A stretch of DNA of 64,000 nucleotides from Pedobacter sp. PLR (GTDB lineage: Bacteria; Bacteroidota; Bacteroidia; Sphingobacteriales; Sphingobacteriaceae). Position 1 is the stretch's first letter. Every line of letters begins with the position of its first letter. The notes beneath the pieces were generated by a model. It ran no database searches. It was not told where the DNA came from and saw only the letters and a program-made list of their open reading frames with translations. Made by a program: the position numbers and the translations under genes. Of the stretch, positions 36,801 through 44,403 are shown piece by piece. The stretch is taken from positions 62,001 through 126,000 of the forward strand of contig NZ_JAPIVQ010000001.1 in the NCBI RefSeq assembly GCF_026239675.1. The letters are read 5' to 3'.

Positions 36801-36812
36801 ACCCTACTCACC
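36801..36812. repeat. 12-bp direct repeat ACCCTACTCACC, left copy
   Basis: This 12-mer recurs exactly at 37123-37134 and at 50572-50583. Two copies bracket a 310-bp ABC-permease relic and the third lies beside the recombinase gene at 50682, so it may mark past recombination. Confidence 0.5.
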
Positions 36813-36851
36813 TTAACCGGGCGATGGACTAAAATTGGATAGAGAAAAACA

Positions 36852-37133
36852 TCACCCGGCTTTAATTGCCGCAACAGGGCTTACTCCTGATGCTCTGATT
36901 GCCTGATAAAACACCGTAACCAAAGAGATCAACAAGGCTAAAAATCCGGCAACCATAAAGAACCAAAGTTGCAGATCTATGCGATAAGCAAAGGAATCAA
37001 GCCAGTTTTGACATAGTAAATAACCAATTGGCAATGCTATAAGGATGGAAATGAGCACTGGCTTTGTAAAATCTTTAGATAATGGACGGTTTATGTTCAG
37101 ATTTGGACAAATACTATGGTCTACCCTACTCAC
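36852..37133 (-). pseudogene. Relic of a MacB/FtsX-type ABC permease (C-terminal end only)
   Basis: Only the last ~75 residues of an FtsX-type permease remain: LSKDFTKPVLISILIALPIGYLL, WLDSFAYRIDLQLWFFMVAGFLALLISLVTVFYQAIRA and a final PVAAIKAG, which is the standard last two membrane helices and tail of the macrolide/antimicrobial peptide permease family in Bacteroidota (normal length about 800 residues). The nominal start and about 15 residues before LSKDF come from unrelated DNA that includes the 12-bp repeat. The piece is bracketed by exact copies of that repeat and is surely non-functional. Confidence 0.8.
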
Positions 37134-37134
37134 C
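37123..37134. repeat. 12-bp direct repeat ACCCTACTCACC, right copy
   Basis: Second exact copy of the 12-mer, at the 5' edge of the ABC-permease relic; see the copy at 36801-36812. Confidence 0.5.
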
Positions 37135-37151
37135 GGATAACAGCTATTCGA

Positions 37152-38396
37152 CTAGATATTTTCATCCGATATCAGCTGACTTATTTTCTCTTGAATCAGT
37201 TGCTGTTCAGCTGATGTTTTTGCCAATATTTTTGACCTTTCAAAGTATTCTTTTGCCTTCGTTTTATCTATACTTTTATAGAGCTCTCCAAGCAGTATGA
37301 AATAAAAATGGTTGTTATCCAGCTTTAACTTTTCCGCTTCAGGTAGCGCAACGGCTGCTCCATTCGCTTTATAGAGCGCAAATGTTCTATTGAGGGCAGC
37401 CCCTGGAGAATAATTTATGATCACAAGCTGATTATACAATTGCAAAATCTCTTCCCATTTTTCTACAGTATCTTCTTTTGTACAATGGCAATAAGCAATT
37501 TTGGCTTCCAGGTGATAAGTACTTAATTCTTCACCGGTAGCGGAACGCTTCAAAAAATAAATACCTCTGCTCAGCAGCTCTTGATCCCACAGACCTTCAT
37601 CTTGCTGTTCGTATAAAATCTGTTCCCCCTCACTACTTTGCCGGGCATCAAAGCGCGAAGCGTGAAAACACATCAAAGCGATCAGCGCATTTGTTTTTGG
37701 CTGGTTCGTCTTTTCATTTGCTGTAAGCAAGACGCCCAACCGCAATGCTTCAATACAAAAATCCTTTCGCAGAATCTGATTCTGAGTTTTAGAGTAATAC
37801 CCTTCGCTAAAAAGCAAGTAAATGATATGTAGCACATTATCCAGGCGTTTAACAATTTCATTTTCGGCAGGAAAAGCCAGTTGAATCTGCTCGGTTCGCA
37901 GTTTTTCTTTCGCTCTGAACAACCTTTTATTTATGGTTTCCTTGTTGGACAAGAATGCTTCTGCGATTTCATCAATCCCAAAGCCGCAAAGAATACGTAA
38001 TGCCAGACCAATTTGTGCTTCGCTGGCAATTTCCGGCGTACATATGGCAAAAAGCATTTGCAGCTGGCTGTCCTTGATGTTTTCTTCTGAAAAGCTAAAT
38101 TCATCTGTACCTTCCAGCAATTCCTGCTTTTGGCTAAGCGCTGGTACTACCTTCTCTTCAAAAATTTTGTTCCTTCTAAAATAGGAAAGTGTCTTTTGCT
38201 TTGCGACAGTATAGAGCCACGCGGATGGGTTTGCCGGTAGCCCTTTTATTTTCCAGGTTTCCGTTGCCAGTAGAAATGTTTCACTAACGATGTCTTCAGC
38301 CTGTTCTATATGCTGCAACCCGTAGCGCTTACTGATTACAGCAACCATCTTAGAAAACTCCTGCTGGAATAAATGCTTTAAAAATTCCTTCTCCAT
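37152..38396 (-). CDS. ECF RNA polymerase sigma factor, DUF6596 type (ECF42-like)
   Basis: The 414-residue protein has an ECF sigma-2 domain (LFQQEFSKMVAVISKRYGLQHIEQAEDIVSETFLLATETWK and PSAWLYTVAKQKTLSYFRRNK), a sigma-4 domain (QIGLALRILCGFGIDEIAEAFLSNKETINKRLFRAKEKLR) and then a long C-terminal extension of about 200 residues of helical, TPR-like repeats (RTFALYKANGAAVALPEAEKLKLDNNHFYFILLGELYKSI). That extension defines the DUF6596 / ECF42 group, which has no classical anti-sigma factor and is paired with a YCII-family protein, as found here 51 bp upstream. The extension probably controls its activity. Confidence 0.92.
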   Translation of the reverse strand: MEKEFLKHLFQQEFSKMVAVISKRYGLQHIEQAEDIVSETFLLATETWKIKGLPANPSAWLYTVAKQKTLSYFRRNKIFEEKVVPALSQKQELLEGTDEFSFSEENIKDSQLQMLFAICTPEIASEAQIGLALRILCGFGIDEIAEAFLSNKETINKRLFRAKEKLRTEQIQLAFPAENEIVKRLDNVLHIIYLLFSEGYYSKTQNQILRKDFCIEALRLGVLLTANEKTNQPKTNALIALMCFHASRFDARQSSEGEQILYEQQDEGLWDQELLSRGIYFLKRSATGEELSTYHLEAKIAYCHCTKEDTVEKWEEILQLYNQLVIINYSPGAALNRTFALYKANGAAVALPEAEKLKLDNNHFYFILLGELYKSIDKTKAKEYFERSKILAKTSAEQQLIQEKISQLISDENI

Positions 38397-38405
38397 AAGT
38401 ATTTA

Positions 38406-38439
38406 CCAGAGCAGTGGTCACAAAACACAGCTGCTCTGG
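38406..38439. terminator. Hairpin between the YCII and sigma factor genes
   Basis: CCAGAGCAG and CTGCTCTGG are perfect 9-bp arms around a 16-base loop, followed on the plus strand by CTTTT. It lies between two minus-strand genes, so it may attenuate read-through into the sigma gene or regulate its expression; it lacks a T-run in the minus direction. Confidence 0.45.
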
Positions 38440-38447
38440 CTTTTATT

Positions 38448-38786
38448 TTAAACAAAAACCGGTCTGATTTCAACACTACCATTTGCGTCTAGCGCCGGAC
38501 AACCGTGAGCCAATGTGGTTGCTTCTTCCAGATCGTTAGCCATAATGACAATAAAGCCACCCAACCTTTCTCTGATCTCTACAAAAGGACCGTCCGTAAC
38601 CACACCTCCCGGCTTAAGTACCTTGCCCGCTGGCTCCAGTCTGGCCCCATGGTTTTTTAATTTCCCCTGTGCCGCAATCCCACCTATCCAATCATTCCAT
38701 TTTTTATTTAGCACCTCCTTTTCCTGATCCGTGGTATTGCTTTGATCATAGCTAGTCTGGCGAAATACGAATATAAAGTCTCTCAT
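38448..38786 (-). CDS. YCII-related (DGPF domain) protein
   Basis: The 112-residue soluble protein fits the YCII/DGPF family: MRDFIFVFRQTS at the start, KPGGVVTDGPFVEIRERLGGFIVIMANDLEEATTLAHGCPAL in the middle, with the DGPF motif itself, and VEIRPVFV at the end. Genes of this family sit beside ECF42-type sigma factors, as here, and are regulon members or partners of unknown biochemical function. The gene is immediately upstream of the sigma factor gene on the same strand, after the AhpD-like gene. Confidence 0.9.
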   Translation of the reverse strand: MRDFIFVFRQTSYDQSNTTDQEKEVLNKKWNDWIGGIAAQGKLKNHGARLEPAGKVLKPGGVVTDGPFVEIRERLGGFIVIMANDLEEATTLAHGCPALDANGSVEIRPVFV

Positions 38787-38841
38787 TTTATTAGTTTTTA
38801 TAATGTCTCAATATATGAATTTGCTTGAATAGCATTTACTT

Positions 38842-39318
38842 CTATTTTACCAATTGCACTTTATGTTGACCAACCTGGTAACCTCCAGCTGTGGTACGAA
38901 ATGAAATATTGATTCGATTGTAACTATTAATCGTGGTTATTGCCAATGTCAGGTCAATAAGTTCTTCGTCAGAAAACTGTGCAGCAGCCTTTTCATAGAC
39001 GTCATCGGCAACATTTCCATCCCTGATTTTCGTCACAGCTTCTGCCCATTCCAATGCAGCACGTTCACGTGCGCTATAAAAAGGAGCTTCCCGCCAGGCA
39101 TCCAGTAGAAAAATACGTTGTGGCGTCTCCCCTGTTGCAATCAAGTCCTTGGAATGCATATCCAGGCAATAAGCACAACCATTAATTTGTGATACCCGGA
39201 AATAAATCAGGTGTAAAAGCTCTTGTTCAATTGAACATTTCCCAAGGTAGGCACCTATACCGTACATTGCTTTCATTGCATTTTGGCCTTTTTCAAAGGC
39301 ATTAATTCTCTGTTCCAT
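38842..39318 (-). CDS. Carboxymuconolactone decarboxylase / AhpD-like protein
   Basis: I start at the ATG at 39318 (MEQRINAFEKGQNAMKAMYGI); the frame is open 12 codons further upstream. The 158-residue helical protein has the redox motif of the AhpD-like group, CAYCLDMHSKDL (CxxC plus His), in the expected place, then ERAALEWAEAVTKI and FSDEELIDLTLAITTINSYNRINISFR. These small enzymes act as peroxidase partners or disulfide reductants. It sits 55 bp upstream of the YCII gene and could share a transcript with the ECF sigma group, which often controls such genes. Confidence 0.9.
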   Translation of the reverse strand: MEQRINAFEKGQNAMKAMYGIGAYLGKCSIEQELLHLIYFRVSQINGCAYCLDMHSKDLIATGETPQRIFLLDAWREAPFYSARERAALEWAEAVTKIRDGNVADDVYEKAAAQFSDEELIDLTLAITTINSYNRINISFRTTAGGYQVGQHKVQLVK

Positions 39319-39512
39319 GTTATATTGTTTTATAAAATTTGATTTATACCACAATAATGCATGAGCATATAGAAATTGGACAGCTGATTGAAATTATTTT
39401 AAAATAAAAATCTTTTACCCAATTAAGAAAACCTGATTCATGAACAACTTATTAGCGATAGTGGATGTTTTATACCTGCTATTATTTAATGAATTTTAAA
39501 TCCAATATTGTT

Positions 39513-39787
39513 ATGATACTCCAATATCTTACCAGTGAATTCGAAAATGAAGTAAACAGCACACAGAAATTATTACAGGCGGTTCCAGAAAACTGCAAGA
39601 TAACTGGACCCTGAAAGTAGGCGAATGGATAGTTCCTGGCCCAATGCCAAGGGGCATCGCGACGCGGGGATTTCTTTTTAATCATCTTTATCACCATCGT
39701 GGCGAATTGATCGTTTACCTGCGGGCAACAGGAAACAAAGTACCGGGCATGTATGGCCCTACTTATGAAGACAGTAAGAAAATTTAA
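39513..39787 (+). pseudogene. Decayed DinB-family gene (internal deletion and frameshift)
   Basis: Two plus-strand pieces of a DinB-type (four-helix metal-binding) protein remain. The first, from the ATG at 39513, reads ILQYLTSEFENEVNSTQKLLQAVPEN, the usual first helix. After about 39590 the frame shifts to LQDNWTLKVGEWIVPGPMPRG and then FLFNHLYHHRGELIVYLRATG followed by KVPGMYGPTYEDSKK and a stop, the standard C-terminal half with the HxxHHRGxL metal-ligand helix. About 80 residues between them are missing. Intact members have about 160-170 residues. Confidence 0.8.
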
Positions 39788-39800
39788 TCCTCTTACCTCA

Positions 39801-40103
39801 TTATCCTCCAATTAAAACTGTTGGAAATCCCAGAGTAACCGTACCACCATGAGCGGTAGAATCACCCATTCTTACTGCGGGTTTGCCACAGATCAGGACG
39901 GTTGCAGATCCTTTTATCACTGAATCCGGAGGACCTACACAAACCGCCATATCCCCCACTAATGCGGCTGGCAAACCACCAATCAAAACCGTAGGGGCTC
40001 CGGGCCCAATCAAAGGACCTCCTACATGCGGAATCGGGACTATACCGGGGGTAATCATCGGACATACATGCATATCTGTTATTCTGGCAGCCATCATTCC
40101 CAT
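39801..40103 (-). CDS. PAAR domain spike-tip protein
   Basis: The 100-residue protein consists of PAAR-type beta repeats: ARITDMHVCPMITPGIVPIPHVGGPLIGPGAPTVLIGGLPAALVGDMAVCVGPPDSVIKGSATVLICGKPAVRMGDSTAHGG in order, with the Cys and His positions that hold a zinc ion at the tip. It carries no toxin extension, so any effector would be separate or bound. It begins 6 bp after the VgrG stop, and such pairs sharpen the spike of type VI or related contractile secretion machines. No sheath, tube or baseplate genes are in the window. Confidence 0.9.
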   Translation of the reverse strand: MGMMAARITDMHVCPMITPGIVPIPHVGGPLIGPGAPTVLIGGLPAALVGDMAVCVGPPDSVIKGSATVLICGKPAVRMGDSTAHGGTVTLGFPTVLIGG

Positions 40104-40109
40104 AATTTG

Positions 40110-41861
40110 CTAATTAATCATTACAATACTTCCTTTAACTATGGTCTGACCCGATGATTTTAACTCAGCGGTGGCACCTCCTTCGGCTATAAAGCCAATT
40201 TTAGCTTTATTAGTCACGTTCATGCCTGAAACAACTGCGTCTTTTTTAGCCATCAGCTCTATTTTCCCACTTGCATCCAGGCTAATATCCCCTGATGCTT
40301 TAAGACTGATATCTTTGTCACTCACCATGCTAATTCCCTTAGAATCCATGGTGATGATATTGCCATGCTGATCGGAAATTACCATCCTTTTATTTTCATC
40401 ATCCAGGGCGATTGCATTCCCTCCGGGAGTTCCCAGGGTCATCACTTTCTTTTCATCATCAAAAGAGATTTTAAGATTCCCTTTGGTGATGATAGACTTG
40501 ATAAAATTGTTATTGTCTTTTGCCGGATGGACAGGTGCTTTTGAATTGCTGTAAAGTGAGCCTATCACTACGGGATAACGGGGGTTTGAATCCAAAAAGC
40601 CTACCACTACTTCATCCCCAATCTCAGGAAGAAATCCGGAACCTGCATTTGCCGTAGCATAAAAATTGGAGACCCTCGCCCAGGTACAGGTTTGGTTATC
40701 GGCACTTGAATTTAAAGTCAGCTGGATACGATGTAAAGATTGTGGATCTTCAAAAAGATTTTTAACCGTAGCGATCTGTAAGCCGCTGACCGCAGGCAAC
40801 TGACCTGCAGCAAGAGGAAGATTAAAATTTCCCTGCTCGGCAATGGGTGCAACATCCAGACCAAAGCCAACGGTAGTCTTCCAGGATCCATTTTCAATAC
40901 AATGGTTTACCGAAGAAACAAAGGCATTTCCGCTATACCTGGAGCCAACACCTTCCAGCAACACCAATTTTCCAGGCAGAACTGATCCATTCCCCTGAAA
41001 AGTAACACTCCCCTTCAATGCTGAAAGGCGCATTTTTAACGAAGAAGCATTTGCCCGGGCTTCAATTTCTGCCTTTTCCATGGCTGCGCAGGTAAATATA
41101 TTGCCTTGATCAGGAAGCCCCGGTTCTGTGGCATTTGCCTTCAGCAAAGTCAGCGTTTTAATATCCCAAACAGAAGCCTCCAATTCCGGAGACTGCATCC
41201 GGGCATCGAGTTCTGCATTAAAACTCTGGATACTATCACCAAAAGCAAGTCGCAGTACCGGATCAGCACTCAGCTTTGGCAAAGCAATCTCTACCGTATT
41301 ACCTTTTACGCAGGTGACTAATAACCCATAAAACGCTGCTCTTGAAAGGATGAAATCCCAATCAGTTGCCCCTTTCTGAGTAACCGTTTCCTGGATAAGC
41401 GAAGTACTGTCAACCACTCCCTTCAATTGATTATCTTTGATGATCTTCTTTAGAATATCACCATCCGACAGACCGGTAAACTCCACATCTTTACGATTAA
41501 AAGTCATGCCAATCGCCTCATGTTTACAGCTCAGCATTAACCTGAAAACATTGTCACCACTAATCTCAATACTTTGTTTAACAATCACTCCACTGAATAT
41601 GGACAGTTTATCTTCAGCACCGTAACCACCGAGAATTTCAATCTTATTTCCAGGCACAAAACTATCACTGTCAATGATCGGGAAAGCCATGGTATCCACA
41701 GCCCCATCAGCAAAGGTCAGTTCAGCATACGAGATGCGATTTACCTCATGATAGATCTCTACAGAGATCAGGGGATAATAATCAGGAATAATGGTGCCTG
41801 AAACTTTCACTACCAGGGAAAGAGTAGGATCTATGATGTCTGCCGGTGATTTGATTGCCAT
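40110..41861 (-). CDS. vgrG: VgrG-type spike protein (gp27/gp5-like)
   Basis: The 583-residue protein shows the VgrG plan. An N-terminal gp27-like base (SVEIYHEVNRISYAELTFADG, NKIEILGGYGAEDKLSIFSGVIVKQSIEI) is followed by the gp5 OB-fold (NLFEDPQSLHRIQLTLNSSADNQTCTWARVSNFYATANAGSGFLPEIGDEVVVGFLDSNPRYPVVIGSLYS), a diagnostic stretch, and a C-terminal beta-helical needle (NIITMDSKGISMVSDKDISLKASGDISLDASGKIEL). No fused effector domain is seen. It should form the trimeric spike of a Bacteroidota-type T6SS (or eCIS) encoded elsewhere. The PAAR gene follows by 6 bp. Confidence 0.9.
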   Translation of the reverse strand: MAIKSPADIIDPTLSLVVKVSGTIIPDYYPLISVEIYHEVNRISYAELTFADGAVDTMAFPIIDSDSFVPGNKIEILGGYGAEDKLSIFSGVIVKQSIEISGDNVFRLMLSCKHEAIGMTFNRKDVEFTGLSDGDILKKIIKDNQLKGVVDSTSLIQETVTQKGATDWDFILSRAAFYGLLVTCVKGNTVEIALPKLSADPVLRLAFGDSIQSFNAELDARMQSPELEASVWDIKTLTLLKANATEPGLPDQGNIFTCAAMEKAEIEARANASSLKMRLSALKGSVTFQGNGSVLPGKLVLLEGVGSRYSGNAFVSSVNHCIENGSWKTTVGFGLDVAPIAEQGNFNLPLAAGQLPAVSGLQIATVKNLFEDPQSLHRIQLTLNSSADNQTCTWARVSNFYATANAGSGFLPEIGDEVVVGFLDSNPRYPVVIGSLYSNSKAPVHPAKDNNNFIKSIITKGNLKISFDDEKKVMTLGTPGGNAIALDDENKRMVISDQHGNIITMDSKGISMVSDKDISLKASGDISLDASGKIELMAKKDAVVSGMNVTNKAKIGFIAEGGATAELKSSGQTIVKGSIVMIN

Positions 41862-41893
41862 TTAATTTAGTTATACTACTCCCATCCAAATAA

Positions 41894-42673
41894 TTATTTT
41901 TTATCGCTTTGCTGGTATTTTTCAAAAGCATCCTTTGAGACTTTTTCTCCCAGGAGGTAATAACTTTCGAAAAGAATGCTTCCATCGGGTTTGTACATGT
42001 GCGAAACGCCGTGTCTTTTCCCGTTTTCAAATGTTGAATCCATACTTTTTTTACCCGATAGGTATGATACTGATAAACCGTTTTGCAAATCGTCCTTATA
42101 ATTATTCTCAGTCACAATTTTACCCCCATTATAAACACGATAAATTCCGTTTCGCTTATCATTTTCATAATTAGCCTCGGTAGTAAGCTGATCGTCAGAA
42201 TAGGTTAAGGACAAACAATCTTTTTTACCTGCCTTATATGCTGATTTATTGACGATTTTACCCCCGGTATACATTTCGCTTGTACCGTGTTGCTTCCCAT
42301 CTTTATATTCCTGACGTAACCAAACTTTGTCCTCACTGTCGTAATTTTCTTTTAAACCGTTGCATACACCTTTTTTATAATACAGTTTACATTCCATTCT
42401 TCCGCCTTGCGAGTACCAAAAGGCCTCACCCGTAATCAACCCCTTTTTAATGGTGTACAAAGCGAAGCTACTCTCATCTAAAGGAATTTTATACTGGCCT
42501 TCCAATAGTTTATCATTTAAGGACAGTACCATTTCTGTACTATCAGCATTATAGGTTTTAACCAGATGTTTCCATTGAATCTCTTCAGGCAACTGCGCAA
42601 AAAGGCTTGTACCCAGACCAAGAAAGATAAAGGTACAGCTGAGTTTTAAAATAATTTTTTGATGATTTTTCAT
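41894..42673 (-). CDS. MORN-repeat (YwqK-type) secreted protein
   Basis: The 259-residue product has a signal peptide (LSCTFIFLGLGTSLFAQ) and then six or more MORN-like units, for example LRQEYKDGKQHGTSEMYTGGK, ANYENDKRNGIYRVYNGGK and STFENGKRHGVSHMYKPDGS. This is the pattern of the YwqK family, which is often labelled as an antitoxin or immunity protein, though secreted Bacteroidota members are mostly uncharacterised. It is 32 bp upstream of vgrG on the same strand, a common place for an immunity or effector gene, so the association is worth testing. Confidence 0.82.
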   Translation of the reverse strand: MKNHQKIILKLSCTFIFLGLGTSLFAQLPEEIQWKHLVKTYNADSTEMVLSLNDKLLEGQYKIPLDESSFALYTIKKGLITGEAFWYSQGGRMECKLYYKKGVCNGLKENYDSEDKVWLRQEYKDGKQHGTSEMYTGGKIVNKSAYKAGKKDCLSLTYSDDQLTTEANYENDKRNGIYRVYNGGKIVTENNYKDDLQNGLSVSYLSGKKSMDSTFENGKRHGVSHMYKPDGSILFESYYLLGEKVSKDAFEKYQQSDKK

Positions 42674-42682
42674 ATGGAGAAC

Positions 42683-43588
42683 TTATTCTATTCCTTTTAC
42701 CTTCATTGGCAAAGTGTAAATCGCTTCACGGGCAGTAATGAACAGCACATTCTTATCTTTTCCTGAAAAACAGATGTTACTGGGTCCATGAGGAACCTTA
42801 ATCCGGGCAATCATTTGCCCCTTAGCGTTGAAAATCAGGATACCGTTACGAGCCGTTAAGTAAATATTTCCATTTTCGTCCAGGGTCATACCATCCGAAC
42901 CAGACTCCATCAGCAATTGCTTTCCAGCCAGGTCCCCATTATTTTCAATGGAGTATTGGTACGTTTTACCTGCCCCGATGTCGGCGATATACAAATACTT
43001 TCCATCAGCAGTTCCAACGATGCCATTTGGTCTGATCATCCCATTGGCAACACGTCTTGGCTCTTTTGCCCCTTTCGGAAGATAGTAAACATCATTGCTA
43101 CTTAAATCTCTGGCAGTTCTTGTCCAATAATCACGTTTATAATAAGGATCTGTAAAATAGATATCTCCTTTAGCATTGATCCAAAGGTCATTCGGTCCGT
43201 TAAATTGTTTTCCCTGAAAATCTGCCAGTAACACCTTTCTTTTTCCATTGGGTTTTATAGCCCATAACTCACCGTTTTCATCAGCACAGGCTACCAGATT
43301 CCCTTTTGGATCGAAATAGGTTCCGTTAGCTCTCCCGGATTTATCAAGGAATACCGACAATTTTCCATCCGTACTATATTTCCAGATTTTATCGTTTGGC
43401 TGATCAGTAAAAAACACATTCCCTTGTTTGTCCGGGGAACATCCTTCTGTAAAACTGAAATCATTGGCTATCAATTTAAGCTCGTCCTGAACAAAGAGGT
43501 TTGCTGTTCCCGGATCAACTTCCTGCGCATATAGAAAGGAAGAACAAAACAACAGCAAGAACATTAAATTAAGCTTACATAGATTCAT
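42683..43588 (-). CDS. SMP-30/gluconolactonase-like beta-propeller enzyme
   Basis: I start at the ATG at 43588 (MNLCKLNLMFLLLFCSSFLYAQ) because this yields a proper signal peptide. The 301-residue secreted protein has the six-bladed SMP-30 propeller: FTEGCSPDKQGNVFFTDQPNDKIWKYSTDGKLSVFL with the metal-binding Glu, FNGPNDLWINAKGDIYFTDPYYKRDYW with the conserved Asn-Asp pair, and MIRPNGIVGTADGKYLYIADIGAGKTYQYSI, ending with SDGMTLDENGNIYLT. Such enzymes hydrolyse sugar lactones such as gluconolactone in the periplasm. It may be cotranscribed with the MORN gene, 9 bp downstream. Confidence 0.9.
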   Translation of the reverse strand: MNLCKLNLMFLLLFCSSFLYAQEVDPGTANLFVQDELKLIANDFSFTEGCSPDKQGNVFFTDQPNDKIWKYSTDGKLSVFLDKSGRANGTYFDPKGNLVACADENGELWAIKPNGKRKVLLADFQGKQFNGPNDLWINAKGDIYFTDPYYKRDYWTRTARDLSSNDVYYLPKGAKEPRRVANGMIRPNGIVGTADGKYLYIADIGAGKTYQYSIENNGDLAGKQLLMESGSDGMTLDENGNIYLTARNGILIFNAKGQMIARIKVPHGPSNICFSGKDKNVLFITAREAIYTLPMKVKGIE

Positions 43589-43733
43589 AGGAGATGGATT
43601 ACATTTCAAATGTAGAAAAAAGTATCAATTAGTTTTTTCTACATTTTCTTCAACCGCTGAAAGTGCTGATTAAAAAAATAGTGTCGGTATTATTACGGAT
43701 AAATTTACCATATTAGGTAAAACCTTTAATTTT

Positions 43734-44318
43734 ATGATGGACAAGAAATACCTTATCGCTTTAGGTGCATCAGCGGGTGGGCTCCATGCTTTATCAGAAT
43801 TCTTTGATAATACGCTTCCTGATGCCGTTTCCTATGTGATTACAACACATTTGTATCCACATCAAAAGAGCACTTTGACTGAAATTATACAAAAACATAG
43901 CAGCCTTCAAGTTTGTGAAGTAGAAAATGACATGCAAATACAGCCTAATATCATCTATGTGATGCCCGAAAACAAAGTAATGTCTATAATTAATGGCAAT
44001 CTGATTTTAACTCAAAGGGACTTATCTATAAAAGTGAACATGGCCATTGATATATTTTTCAGTTCATTAGCTAAGGATACTATGTTTAAAAAAATCGCTG
44101 TTATTTTATCCGGAATGGGTAAGGATGGTACTAAGGGTGTGAAAATGATTGCCGAAGCAGGTGGATACGTTATTGCCCAAAGCCTCCTGTCTGCTGGTGA
44201 AGATAGTATGCCGGAAAGTGTTATTATTTCCGGATGTGCCAATGAAATCCTGTCCCCTAAACAAATGCCACAAGCTATAATTGATTATGTGGGAAGATCA
44301 TCATCAAAGAACAATTGA
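43734..44318 (+). CDS. Stand-alone CheB-type protein-glutamate methylesterase domain
   Basis: The 194-residue protein is only a CheB methylesterase domain: ALGASAGGLHALSEFF with the catalytic Ser of GASAGG, VITTHLYPHQKSTLTEII with the catalytic His in TTHLYP, and VILSGMGKDGTKGVKMIAEAGGYVIAQ with the catalytic Asp of SGMGxDG. The receiver domain of chemotaxis CheB is missing. Such free domains occur with CheR and PAS-kinase proteins in signalling, but no CheR or receptor gene is nearby. Cytoplasmic. A strong terminator follows directly. Confidence 0.88.
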   Translation: MMDKKYLIALGASAGGLHALSEFFDNTLPDAVSYVITTHLYPHQKSTLTEIIQKHSSLQVCEVENDMQIQPNIIYVMPENKVMSIINGNLILTQRDLSIKVNMAIDIFFSSLAKDTMFKKIAVILSGMGKDGTKGVKMIAEAGGYVIAQSLLSAGEDSMPESVIISGCANEILSPKQMPQAIIDYVGRSSSKNN

Positions 44319-44344
44319 AACCAGGCGAGGTGCCCGGGGAATTA

Positions 44345-44375
44345 AAAAAGGCTTAGAGAAAATCTAAGCCTTTTT
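44345..44375 (+). terminator. Strong terminator of the CheB-like gene
   Basis: AAAAAGGCTTAGA and TCTAAGCCTTTTT form a perfect 13-bp stem with a short loop and T-run 27 bp after the stop. The reverse complement is equally effective for the convergent GH110 gene. A near-identical stem appears at 58311-58336. Confidence 0.9.
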
Positions 44376-44403
44376 CGTTTAATTTATGGAAAATAACCTG
44401 CTA

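Noticed and set aside
36852..37133. Small 93-residue two-helix membrane protein as a real gene
   Set aside because: It aligns to the last helices of FtsX-type permeases and its first residues come from unrelated DNA with the 12-bp repeat, so it is a relic.
39482..39811. Open frame of 109 codons on the minus strand
   Set aside because: It is antisense to a recognisable decayed DinB gene on the plus strand and has poor composition; the plus-strand pieces explain the sequence better.
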